A DNA stretch of 64,000 nucleotides. Origin: Vanilla planifolia (taxonomy: Eukaryota; Streptophyta; Magnoliopsida; Asparagales; Orchidaceae). Shown here piece after piece: positions 38,901 to 49,431 of this stretch. The DNA lies in contig CM043872.1 of the NCBI GenBank assembly GCA_023846275.1, positions 26,960,670-27,024,669 of the forward strand, given 5' to 3'. The notes below the pieces were generated by a model that had not been told where the DNA came from, made no database searches, and saw nothing but the letters and a program-made list of their open reading frames with translations. A program made the position numbers and the translations under genes. Positions within the stretch are counted from its first letter, which is position 1. Each line of letters begins with the position of its first letter.

Positions 38901-41900
38901 GAACAGCTAGATGATATTTTTTTCAACAGCATTAGGACCACCTTCATTCTCTAAACTTTGCAATAAGCTCAAGCTTCGTGATATATATGCTAGAACAATT
39001 GGAAATATAATACATTATTGTAATATTTGAATATTCATAATATAGGAAATTCTCAAATGATTAGCCAATCTATTTACTAAGAATACACCACTCTTTATTC
39101 CATCACTTTTGAATCTATTGTATTTAATTATTTATAGGAAATCTTCTAAGAAAACAAGATCATAAATACCAATCTTTTCACAACATAAGACATAGTCAAC
39201 TACACACCTATAGCAAGTAGACAATGAATCCAATGCATTAAGAAAATTTTGTGATGATTATAATTAGACCATATTGCATACACATATAAATTGCATATAT
39301 GCACTAAAAATCTAGCCACGCTGATCCCTTCAATTTGAAAGCAAAAATTTTAATGCATACCCATAAGGGGATAGGTCAGACTTTGGTTAGCATGACAATA
39401 AAAGCAATGACCAATCGCAAATGGAATTTGTTTGCTTCACTTCAACAGCCTTGAAGAACAAGGAACCTTGAAATTCAAAATAATTTTTTGTGAAGCGAAT
39501 GGAATTTGCTTGCTTCACTTACAAATTAAAGCTTATTTTAATGGTAACCATATTAAATCTATAGAAGATCAAAAATCTAATTCTAGATATCGTGTTTTTT
39601 ACGGGTCAAAAACCTGCATTACAGAGAATTGAAAAACAAAAAATTGTTTCAAGATCTGATACTAAAGCCAAATATAGAACAATAGCACATTCCATTTGCA
39701 ATATAAAGTGGATAAAAAATCTTCTTTAAAAATATAGTTTCCTTGTTACTCAAATAATGACTCTTAAACATGACAACCAAGTAATCATCGATATAGCAAA
39801 CAAGCCTACTTTTTATGAAAAGATAACGCATATTGAGGTAAACTACAAAGTCATTAAAGTTGTCATTGTATCAAAAACGATCACCAATTCTCATGTATCT
39901 AGTAAAAAACAGCTAGATGATATTTTTACAAGAGCATTAGGAACTCCTTGATTTTCCAAACTTGGCAATAAGCTCAAGCTTCGCAATATATATGCCAGAC
40001 AAATTCGAAATATAATACACTATTATAATATTTGAATATTCATGATATAGGGTATTCTCAAATGATTAACCAATCTCTTTACTAAGAATATTCCACTCTT
40101 TATTCCATAACTTTTGAATCTATTGTATTTGATTATTTATTGGCAATCCTCTTAAAAAACAAGATCATAAAAACCAATCTTTTCACAACATAACACATGA
40201 TCAACTACACACCAATAGTAAGTAGACATTGAATCCAATGCATTAAGTTTGTGATGATTATAATGAGACTGTATTGCATACCCATATAGTTCGCATATAT
40301 GCACTTAAAATCTATCCATGCTGATCCCTTCGACTTAAAGGCAAGAATTTTAATGCATGCCCTTAAGGGAATAGTTCATACTTCGGTTAGCTCGACAATA
40401 AAAGCAATGACCAATCGCGAATAGGATTTCCTTGGTTCGCTTCAACAGCCTTGAGGAACAAGTAACCTTGAAATTCTATGAAATTTTTTGTGAAGCGAAT
40501 GGACTTTAATTTCTATTCTAACCATGTCCCTCAAGTTTCTCTTCCCAACTCACATAAGTGTGAAAAGAGAAAATAATTTTCTCACAAAGAATAACAAACA
40601 AGATAAAATAGTCCGCAAAATTCATGAAATACAACATTTACTCTACATATTAATCTCAGCTGAGCCCCAGTGATAGTTATGCCACACAACAATGTAGATG
40701 AAACAAATATTAAAGCTTAATTGATAGATGCTGCAATTCTGTTCCAACAATTAACTTTGACAGCACTGATATCTTTAAACTACAACATAAACATACTGAT
40801 CAGGTGACAATTTGTTACACTTTAGAATGCAGAATTGTTTACTCGATCAGGTATTGTAGTAAAAAGTATTTAATAAGGTCAAGATTTTCACTACAATGGC
40901 ATTGAAGGCTAAAGTTAGTATAATAAAATATTTGTTGCATTACATAAAGTACACAAACATTTCGTTATTGAGAAAAATTGCAAATATATGCTCCTAATTA
41001 GATGACAGGATGCACCCACTCTCAAAGCACTTGATCTCATACATATGTAATGGTTTGTAATATTACATACAGCAAAACTGTCAAATCCAACAATTTTCTT
41101 GTACATCAACATGTCATGATACTTAAACAGGGTTAATAATATTAGTCCTTCGTCTCTAGTATGCTCCATTGCATAAAACCTGATTAAGCTCAATGTATCC
41201 AATGTCACATTCTCTTGTTATTCCAATATTGTTGTTGTATATTCGCATTGGCATGTTCCAATATTTACTCTCTCCTTGGTAGAATATTTAAGTTTAAGTT
41301 TAGTAGGTAAAAACCATTTTATAAGACCTCTTATATTCCTCAATTTAAAGCTACATTGCATTACCATAAATAATCACCTATAAGCCTTTAATATTTTCAT
41401 CTCAAAAACACTCATTTATCAGCATGCTTATGTACCATAGACCAAACACTGTACTAGTGCAAGCAATATTATAGTCAGATATAGCTTGAGCTTAATCTTG
41501 GATAATTCTTTTCAATTATACAATGCATCCAAAGCCCTACACCATCGTAATTTCAAAGAATTGATGACTTCTCAATATATTTTCCCATAAGTAGTAGAAA
41601 AATTCAACATAATGATACCATATTCTCTTTGTAACCTCATAATTAACTAATTGTATTCAAAATATTAATACATATAATAGCTAAAACTATGCTGCTTATA
41701 TTCAATTTTAAAAAATAGTAGGAGAGATAAAATAGATAAACCCTATTATTGTAACTAAAAACTTGAGTTTTGTCATAGCCTCCATCTCCAGCATTTCTAC
41801 AAACAATAAAACTAGTAAACAACACAAACTAAAACCAACCAAAACACACTATGAAAGGTCAACAGGAACATCAGTAATTAAAGCAGAGGATAATAACTTC

Positions 41901-43611
41901 AAGCCGGCTCATTATAAGATAAAGTTATTTGAAGAAGACCCCCAAGTCAATCCCCTTTGTTATAAGTACAAATAATTTCTCCACCATGCCTCTTAATTTG
42001 GCATGTGCAATAGAAATTCTTTTCCTAAACTTTTCAAAATGCTTCTCTTGGGACTGTATCATATGCCTTTATAAATCACCAAAAACCAAGCTAAGAATTT
42101 TTCTCTCTATCTAATCTTCTCCATAAAATAACTCAAAATGTATAATATCCACAATGCACCTACTTAGCCATAAACAACATTGATCTTAAGATATAATAGA
42201 ACTTTTAATATAGAAATCATCAAATCAACATCTATATAATCATTATATTTCTCAAATTACATTTGTTTTTTTGTACTTAAAGAAATAAAAACAAAACTCT
42301 TCCATTACTCGAGCACCTTTTTTTCTTGATATCAACACTAAAGAGCTTGGTTCGCTAAGAAATGCTTTCCTTGTGTATTTCCATGCATCAACAAGAATTC
42401 CATCTAAACCGATTTCTCTTCAACATATCATTCTTTGTATCTAAAGTCGTCTAAGTTTTAAAACAAAATTAGCATATTTATTGAATTAAAATTTCCTACT
42501 TATTTGTACAACATACAATAATTTTAAATTATTTTTTGATGATCTGCAGTATAAAACAATGAAAAGAATTCCTCCATTTACACCTGATATCCTTCTATTT
42601 ATTTAACGCATTGCTCAAGTTCCAAAAGTTGGCCAGAAAATAAATGGTTAACCTACCTTCTCTGCGAAATTATAAACCTTTATCTTGCCAAACTACTTAA
42701 AACTTGCAAAATCTTAATTTTGAATTGTGCAGGATAGACAATGGAGGACTCAGTTTCTTGCACTTCATGATTAGGAGATTGAAACAAAAAAAAAAACACC
42801 AAAAAGTTTACAGTTTAACATTTGGTGCACAGAGATTAATATATTCATCAAAATAAAGAATGGAGCCAACAAACTTTCTAAAAAAGAAGAACAAACCTCA
42901 TTGTAGATAGTACCAGATGCTACCCGCAGGGCATCCACATTCTCACCCCAAATGCGCATGGAATACAGCAGACAACTCTCTGCAAGAATCCAATCAACGA
43001 AGCACTGAATCTAAACTATCCATTCTAACTTTTGCTTGGCAACTTCAGAACGCACAAACCTGGATATTTCACCCTAGCAAACACAGTAGAGCAACCGACA
43101 TCCCAAAGAGCAACCGAATTGTCACTAAGCCCTACAGCAAGATAGCCATCGTCTCCCAAGAACTTCGCCTCCAGAACCCACTGATCAAAGCGAGGCAACT
43201 GGCTCGTGATCTCCAAACGTACACATAGCGGCTGAACTTCCACACTAAGTCTTAACAACTTCACTTTTTTCTCCGCGAACAACGCGACCAAGGGGTCGGC
43301 GGAAGATTGAAGGGAGATGCCATGGACGCGGACGCCGTCAAAAGCCTTAAAGGAGTATAACAGTGTTTCGGAGATGAGATTGTACACAAGGAGCTCCGAC
43401 CCAGTTCCTGTGTGGAAGACGAATAAGCAGAAACAAGTGGTGCAACGAGAGGGAAAAAAAAAAACAGAAGTAGATTGACATTACCAGCGAGGAGAAGTGG
43501 GTACGAAGAGACGTGGGAAGGGAGAGGGTAGAAGGAAAGAGCAGAAATCTCGCCGAGATAAGGCCCGGGGCGGAAGCACCATTTCTCCAATTGCGGATCC
43601 ATGTTAGTCAT
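20057..43611 (-). CDS. WDR6: WDR6/Trm734-type WD40 repeat protein, 20 exons
   Basis: The family partners the FTSJ1/Trm7 methyltransferase in 2'-O-methylation of the tRNA anticodon loop; plants have one conserved homologue. Exons: 43611-43485, 43407-43060, 42979-42897, 29989-29775, 29663-29528, 29062-28980, 28891-28679, 27034-26678, 26603-26423, 25297-25106, 25042-24851, 24776-24684, 24547-24348, 24165-23629, 23569-23447, 23322-23237, 22138-21494, 21418-21311, 20633-20480, 20129-20057. All have GT/AG borders and matching phases. They sum to 4146 bp, or 1381 aa. WD40 blades include LSGHEGSIFRIAWSYDG with SDDRSARIW, ITAGEDCTCRVWD, IATGCEDGSVRL, VIGGSTDGSISFWDL, VVSGGDDQALHI and FSVGLDQRIRCWK. 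It starts MTNMDPQLEKW; the Met at 43602 is an alternative start. Intron 3 is 12.9 kb, full of repeats. No lesion was found. Confidence 0.93.
20958..20987. repeat. (TA)n microsatellite in an intron of the WDR6-type gene
   Basis: About 15 TA units between exons 18 and 19, likely length-polymorphic. Confidence 0.9.
30067..30071. repeat. Target-site duplication, left copy (GCAAA)
   Basis: GCAAA directly precedes the TG of the solo LTR and recurs at 31935-31939. Confidence 0.85.
30072..31934 (+). mobile_element. Solo LTR of a gypsy-type element
   Basis: An 1863-bp segment starts TGTCATGCCCCGCC and ends GGATATTACA, the typical termini of long Tekay/Del-type gypsy LTRs. GCAAA duplications flank it exactly, and no internal retroelement sequence or second LTR is present. 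This is the product expected from recombination between the two LTRs of a full element. It carries a 71-bp tandem repeat and a GC-rich 3' third (about 31450-31880) whose open frames are not genes. It lies in intron 3 of the WDR6-type gene, antisense to it. Confidence 0.88.
30692..30832 (+). repeat. 71-bp tandem repeat within the solo LTR
   Basis: Two almost identical units start at 30692 and 30763 (TATCACGTCGGACCATCTCC...). A partial third unit (CAGCCCTGCACAAAGTACTA) follows to about 30880. Such internal duplications are common in LTR regulatory regions. Confidence 0.9.
31935..31939. repeat. Target-site duplication, right copy (GCAAA)
   Basis: Directly follows the terminal TACA of the solo LTR and matches 30067-30071. 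Confidence 0.85.
31940..33189. other. Repeat debris in intron 3 of the WDR6-type gene
   Basis: No intact frame. Parts of 32480-32980 resemble 37490-37960 (similar phrases such as TTCTTCAT...ACACAGCT and GATTTCAATCTCATC-like text), which suggests two related retroelement fragments flank the gypsy remnant. Confidence 0.35.
33190..37140 (-). mobile_element. Decayed Ty3/gypsy retrotransposon in WDR6 intron 3
   Basis: Minus-strand fragments run from right to left in element order. A gag-like stretch (YVGDANAKKLDKWINQLELYF) lies near 36980-37040. Reverse transcriptase lies at 35641-35339 (KRWRICIENCAVNKL, RIDELFDHLWYAKVFTKFDL). An RNase H part lies at about 34950-34700 (VNSFLGVCQYF, LLALIDLR, PFEIELDA). 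An integrase zinc/core region lies at 34153-33893 (CVICDVTKVFNKRHG). An integrase C-terminal stretch with NVHRDFF reaches about 33200. Stops are frequent. The order RT, RNase H, integrase identifies Ty3/gypsy. Confidence 0.75.
37141..38319. other. Unassigned repeat debris in WDR6 intron 3
   Basis: Short open stretches only. 37490-37960 resembles 32480-32980. No domain was recognised with confidence. Confidence 0.35.
38513..39502 (+). repeat. Tandem duplication, copy A
   Basis: Starts CTTACAAATTAAAGC and ends TTGTGAAGCGAATGG. It aligns by eye with copy B at 39518-40502 along its whole length, with scattered substitutions and small indels, so the duplication is old. Confidence 0.85.
39518..40502 (+). 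repeat. Tandem duplication, copy B
   Basis: Starts CTTACAAATTAAAGC and ends TTGTGAAGCGAATGG. The short spacer 39503-39517 separates it from copy A. Confidence 0.85.
40503..42896. other. Remainder of WDR6 intron 3
   Basis: AT-rich sequence with no recognisable coding or RNA gene. It ends at the splice donor of exon 3 (AATGAG followed by GTTTGTT). Confidence 0.5.
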
Positions 43612-45864
43612 TGAAAATGTTGAGGGCGTCTAACGCGACTAGGGAAGGGCGACGCCATGGCCTGGGGTTTAGGGTGGCTTTACGCTTTGCAGAAGATACG
43701 TGAGCACCACGCAGTGGCACTGAAGTACCAATCCAATTAATGTATAGGCCGAGGCTTGGTATACGATTTATAGAAAAGTAAATTAATTAATAAAACAAAA
43801 TTTAAAAAATATTATTTTTAAATACTATTAACAAATATATTATATATAAATATTTAATAAACGATTAACATAATTAACTAATTAAAAAAAATAAATTTTT
43901 GATAAAAAAAAAACTTTTAAGATGGATTATGATGACTATGAATAAGATGTGACATAAAAAATAATCCTAAAATTAATCCTGTGAAAACAAACTGTAGTGC
44001 AGCAGCTTTGAAGCTTCTACCAGCAAGAACTTTACACAGTAATTTTGAGGTTGATCTGATCCAATAACCGTGATTGTAAAAAAAGTTTGATTAAAAAGTA
44101 CGGCAAAAATATATTTTGAAAACATGATTTTAAAATCAATTAATTTATATTTTAAAGTATTGTAAAAATAATTGAATTTGTACATCACAGTAGCTTATTT
44201 TCTTTTTTTATATGATTTTTGGAGTGTAGACAATTAAATCATTTTTATAGTTGAAGATGTAGTATTAAGTTGGGTATGAAATGATCATAAGCGTATGCTA
44301 AGAGAATAAATTTGTCACAAGATAACAAGAATGCAACCTGAGAGCAAGAAGAAGATCATGAACAGGTAAGAAAATGAAAGAAAAATGCAAATTGAATATC
44401 AAACGAGAGAAAAAATGGTGGCGTCGACAATCCTCAAACAATCAACTATTCACCATTCATATTAAAGTTAGCTCCCTCTTTTTGCATAACATTAGAAGAG
44501 ATAGAGGTCAAAAAAATAAAAATAAAAAGTTGATAGAAGAAAAGAAAAAGACATTTTTTTCATGAAATATGAACGTAAGTTTCAAAAAGTCTAAGATATA
44601 TGAAAATATTTAAAAAAAAACATTGTGAGAAGAGAAATATTTGGTACGATCCATGGGATGACAAGACAAAGAGATATATTTTTTGCAGATGGGAAAAGCT
44701 CAATCTTATTGAGGGAAGTAGAGGGAGGCCTTGGCTGTATGGTGAGAAGGTTGATTTCGACAAAAAAAGAAGGGGAAGCGGTGTTGGGTTTCATGTCATA
44801 AATTTTTCATACTAATATGACAATATATATCGGTTCATATGAAAATCTTGGATAGTAAAGCTATAATAAAGCTATAAATATATTGAATTAAATAATTTAT
44901 ATATTGTGCTAATACAAGAAAAATTGTTATTATTGCACTGGTGGGATAATCATACATAATGATATGAGTATCATATGATATAATCTATTTAAGTTTAAAG
45001 AAAATTAGTAAAGTGTGAAAGGTGAAACTAGTTAGCAAATTGTATAATACGATGTTATGGATTAGTAGATGATGTCAGCAAATCAATGAGATAAAAATAA
45101 AATAAAATATTTAGTAGTTGTATAGTACGATCTATGCTGAATAATCATAAGAAATATACTAAAATAAAAGAGAATCATATGGGTATGTACAATATAGTAT
45201 AATTTATTACATTATAACTTTATCAAACTTACACATCAAATCAAACAAACAAGTTCAATAATAGCAAATACACATGATTATACGATATGATAACAATATT
45301 ATACCCATATAATTTATGATAAAAAAAGTATTTATATGATTCGATATATTATACGATAATGGGAATGTATTTATATTATATAATAAAGTTTGGAGAATTG
45401 CAAAACGTGATTAGAGAATCATACAAGTATGATCAAAAAAAAAATCTCAAAATATTAAAAGAAATTTATAAAATAAATAATACTTAAAAAGAAACTATTA
45501 GTAGATAAATATTGTCATTTTTTACACATTTTTTACAAAAAAATTTAAAAGAAGTGAAGATCAAACAAATGAACGTATTTATGGAATCACATAAAAAAAT
45601 ATAAAATTTATGATGTAATAAAATATTATATTTATATATATATTTTTTACTATATGTTTTTATGACAAAAAAATGCTAATGCTTTATCATTTAGCATGAT
45701 TTCAATGATTTTTTGTATTACTTAACATATAGCTTTATTGATTATATGATTCACTTGTTTTTATTAATGACATCATAAATAATAATTAAATTAAAATAAT
45801 ATAATATAATGAATGCTAAAAATAAAAAATAATATATATTAGCTTTGATAATAAATATTTGTAT

Positions 45865-45903
<39 letters not shown>

Positions 45904-47084
45904 ATTCATCTCAATTATAAAATAATAAATAGAATTGGATTCCAATATATATTATCATCAACACTAAGCCTAACAAATGTTATCTTAGAATATCTAACTT
46001 CGAATTAAATATTTTTCTAGTATATATTTTATAACATTATCATATACATATAGTTGACATCAGGTCCAATAGATGTTATTATAGGGCATATATACCTTAC
46101 TTGCTTTGTGGCATCAGGCCCAATCATAGGATATTGATATTTATATTAGACATCTTATTTTTATTTGGATATATTGGATAGATGTTGGTTAGATGTTAAT
46201 TTTATTTTATGATTATTGGATCTAATGAGGATATTGATTTAAAAAGAATTGAATTTGACAATTATATTAATTATTTGAAACAAGAAATAATAAAAAACTT
46301 ACATTAATAATTCATCTAACATACTTTTGGTACACATGACATCTAATATGGTTTCAAATATATATATATATGTGGTTTATCATCACAACTAATTATATAA
46401 TTTTTATTATATCCATCATACATATTTATTTTTATATTCATTTTATATTTGATTATCTTATTAGATTTGTTTACTAATATTCATAAATCTTATTAATATT
46501 TATATCACAAATTATACATGTCATACATTAACTACACCAAGATTTTGGATTTTAATACCACAAGAAATGATCATTGATATAGGATGATATGCTAAAAGCT
46601 ATTTTAACTCATAAATAATTGAAGATTATTTATGTTTAATTATATATCCATATAAGGACATATCTAAATGTGCTATAGGTTTAGAATTGAAAATCATATA
46701 ATTGTCACATAAGTAAGAGCTTTTTTAGAAACCAAGAACTTATACTAATTTTAACATAGGATATCACATTCTAAAAGTAGTGATTTTATCATTACACGCC
46801 AAGTACTTATGTTAGCAGAGAAGTTGCAAAGTATATACTAAAGTAGAGTTCATAAAATGTTAAACAAGGAATGACATGGTCACATAAAACGAACAAGAAA
46901 ATTAGATGTGATGATTAAGTTTTTGAAAGTTAAAATAAAATAATAAAGAACTTTCTTAACAATTTAACGCTCTTATGAATGTTTGATAATGAGTTGGGTC
47001 TCCTTTTTTTATCCTCTTACTTATCTTCCCAAGATATCTTCAAAATTGCATCATCGGATTGATCATACACAAGTCTGTATTAAA
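43612..47084. other. Intergenic region with the WDR6-type gene promoter
   Basis: The first 150 bp are GC-richer and probably hold the WDR6 5' UTR and promoter. From 43780 the DNA is strongly AT-rich, with many short palindrome-like AT words (such as ATCATATGATATAATC) but no gene that I can support. A (GT)n(AT)n microsatellite lies at 45867-45902. Confidence 0.5.
45867..45902. repeat. (GT)n(AT)n compound microsatellite
   Basis: About six GT units followed by about twelve AT units. Confidence 0.9.
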
Positions 47085-47180
47085 CAAGCATCCTTCTGAA
47101 CTATTTTTTATGTTTATGATCTCCAAAAAAGGAAAACCCTTCTCAATGATCAACTTAAAGGTAGGATATATCAACTCAAG
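47085..47180 (+). mobile_element. Copia fragment related to the 15.6-18.2 kb element
   Basis: The text CATCCTTCTGAACTATTTTT through AGGTAGGATATATCAACTCA closely matches about 16578-16667 in the decayed copia element within ATG8 intron 2, with few differences. It is a short piece of the protease-integrase linker of the same family. Confidence 0.7.
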
Positions 47181-47360
47181 TTATCAATAATTATTTTAAG
47201 ACAAGTGTTAAAAATACCTTAAATAATATTTAAAAAATTGATATAAAAATAACCGTAAAAAAACGAGTTGAAGTATTGGTTTGCTAATAAAGTAATTTAA
47301 ATTCGAAAAAATGCTTTAAAAAAAGCCCTTTTTTTTGTTAATTAACTATGAATTTCCAAC

Positions 47361-47377
47361 CCTCCGTCGAGGTTTCT
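47361..47377. repeat. 17-bp LINE target-site duplication, left copy
   Basis: CCTCCGTCGAGGTTTCT recurs exactly at 48021-48037, at the other end of the LINE. Confidence 0.93.
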
Positions 47378-48020
47378 TTTTTCTTTTTTTTTTGAAAGGG
47401 ATATATCATTATATCAAAAGTAGCAATACCACACAGGTTTTACAGTAAGATCCTCAAGGGGGATCAAACAAAAAATCAGACAACATAAGTTTGAGGAGAG
47501 GCTGGGGAAGAGATTCCCCAGGAACCCAAACAAACTCATGAAGACAAGCATCATGAGCAACCCAGTCAGCCGGCCCGTTCCCCTCCCTGAGGATGTGAGA
47601 AAACCGAAGAGCCCCCATATCCCTAACATACTTAAGAGTAATAGCTAACGCGCCCTCCCCATTGGGGTTGTTAACCATATCCCGGGCCACCTGAAGTGCC
47701 AACATCGAATCAGACTGGATCTCCACGGCGCGATACTGGGGAAGGGATCCCCTAAGAAGGTCGAATGCCAAAAGAATGGCCTGGACCTCCATCATGTCAG
47801 CTACCACTGAGAACATCCTCTTGCCCGCCACCATAAGAGGTCTACCAAAGCAATCTCTCACAACAACGCCAAGTCCAGCTATGGAGTCGCCAACCGCCGC
47901 ATCACAATTGACTTTAATCCATCCTATTGGGGGGGGGGGGGGGGGAAGTCAGCCATGCGTAACAAGCAAATCCGAAGATCTGCCAGGATTCCCGCTGGAT
48001 AGAGATGAATAGACGAGATG
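47378..48020 (-). mobile_element. 5'-truncated LINE with RNase H domain
   Basis: A 643-bp insertion on the minus strand, flanked by a perfect 17-bp duplication and ending in an A-rich tail (T-rich on the plus strand at about 47378-47394), the hallmarks of target-primed reverse transcription. The coding remnant runs from about 47930 down to a stop at 47454. It is an RNase H domain of plant L1 type (WIKVNCDAAVGD, VVADMMEVQAILLAFDLL, IQSDSMLA, HILREGNGPADWVAHDA) and is well preserved. Its 5' part is lost. A run of 17 G at 47929-47945 sits just upstream of the domain, read as prolines. It inserted about 165 bp upstream of the SAM synthetase TATA-like box. Confidence 0.93.
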
Positions 48021-48037
48021 CCTCCGTCGAGGTTTCT
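48021..48037. repeat. 17-bp LINE target-site duplication, right copy
   Basis: Exact repeat of 47361-47377. Confidence 0.93.
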
Positions 48038-48186
48038 GATGGAAGAACGGAGGAAAATGGTAGGTGCCGTTCAAGTTAACCGTCACCGCAGCGCCACCGG
48101 ATAAAGCCGATGGCAGGAGGCCTCCCACCCGCTATCTCCGGTTGACTCGTCAGCTAAATTTGGATTAGGCAAAGGTCATCCGCCAG

Positions 48187-48195
48187 AATAAATAG
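48187..48195 (+). promoter_or_regulatory. Probable TATA box of SAM synthetase
   Basis: AATAAATAG sits about 65-75 bp upstream of the leader-exon splice donor at 48261/48262, leaving room for a short noncoding first exon. Confidence 0.5.
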
Positions 48196-48261
48196 GTGTT
48201 CAGGGGCCGCTGAGAAGAAAACGATTTCTTTCTCGTCGTTTCAACTTTGGACTGCCGAAAG

Positions 48262-49422
48262 GTAAGCGATGATTTAAGAGCTTAATTTCGTTTTCATTTG
48301 TTTTCTCTTCGTCTTCTTCTCCATCGTTTTAGTGTTGGACGATCCGAAGTCATTCGATGATGGGATCTATTGGAATTAAGATAGCGGTTATTAGTTTTGT
48401 TACTTATATTTTGATTTTAAACTAGTGTTATTGGTGGGAGAGGGCAAGTCACACTCAGCTTTATTCTAGTTCTGTTTTTTTTTTTTTTCCCCCGCTTGAT
48501 CGAGAAAGGTGCATTGGTGTTGAATGTGGCTAGATCTGACGGGTTTTCTTAAGCAAATCCGTGAGATTTAGATTTCTGTTGCGGTTGTTTGTGTCCTTTT
48601 TTCTTGTCTCTGTTTTTTGAACCCTTGAGTTTATGCTTGTTGATGCATGTTTATTGTCCAAATGTAGTAAATTCCAAACTCTTTTTGTAAGATCCTCGTT
48701 GCGTTATTGTTGCTCTATTTTGAAGCCGACTCAGATTTTTTTTTTGAATTCTTTCATGATCACGAGCCTGGCTCTGTAATGTCCTGTTCTTATTAGTGTA
48801 TAACACTTGTGGTTTGTTAGATTTCATCGTTCTCTTGTTCAAAATGCTCGTTTTGCCTGTAGGATGTAATTGCTGCATGAAATGTTGGCATCGTTCTTTA
48901 TAATTCTTTATGCGAGTTGATGTTGAATAATAGGATTCGCAAACCCTTTTTTTTTAAGTTCATGCAACGTCTAAATTTACTAAGAACGCAGTTTCCTTAA
49001 CAATTAAAACATGTTTTGCAAATCCATGTAATTCAATGTACTCTATTTTGCTGGATATAATTTAAAAAAAAAAAACTGGTTTGGAAAGCTACTATATTCT
49101 TCCAATGTAAGAATTTTGTTTTCACACAATAAATGAAAATGAAACCACTAAATAATCATCATTAAAGTTTATTCAACAAAAGAGCATGATTTGAAATTGT
49201 GATTCTTCCACAAATGTTTTTGTACTACAAGTATATGGGATTTGAGCATGTCTTTGTATTCCTATAATAAATCCTACAAAAATCTACTTTATCGAATGCG
49301 TGCAGCTTCATTAAGTCCCCATTCTAGGCAACATGAAGTAAGAAATTAGCCAATACAACTTGCTGGCTTGATGATTTTTTGGTATAATCTGGTAGCTTGA
49401 TTTAAATTGTTGTTTTTTTCAG
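48262..49422 (+). other. Leader intron of SAM synthetase
   Basis: The donor (CGAAAG, then GTAAGCG) at 48262 and the acceptor (TTTTTTTCAG) at 49422 enclose 1161 bp. The ATG follows nine bases after the acceptor. A single 5' UTR intron before an intronless coding exon is the usual plant SAM synthetase structure. Confidence 0.8.
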
Positions 49423-49431
49423 CTAGAAGAA

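Larger units (their letters stand above)
38320..40502 (+). mobile_element. Copia RT/RNase H 3' remnant, tandemly duplicated
   Basis: Starting near 38330 the plus strand gives an eroded end of copia reverse transcriptase (LVAKLINPTITRVEIF). RNase H pieces follow: SRYCVFYGTKSYIT, an IKNL stretch, LKHDNQV, and VSSKEQLDDIF. The RNase H segment then recurs from 39518 (SRYRVFYGSKTCIT, VSSKKQLDDIFTRALGTP). All frames are broken. Confidence 0.75.

Noticed and set aside
44374..44815. Lys-rich and Phe/Ser-rich short frames
   Set aside because: Composition reflects AT-rich DNA and there is no conserved motif.
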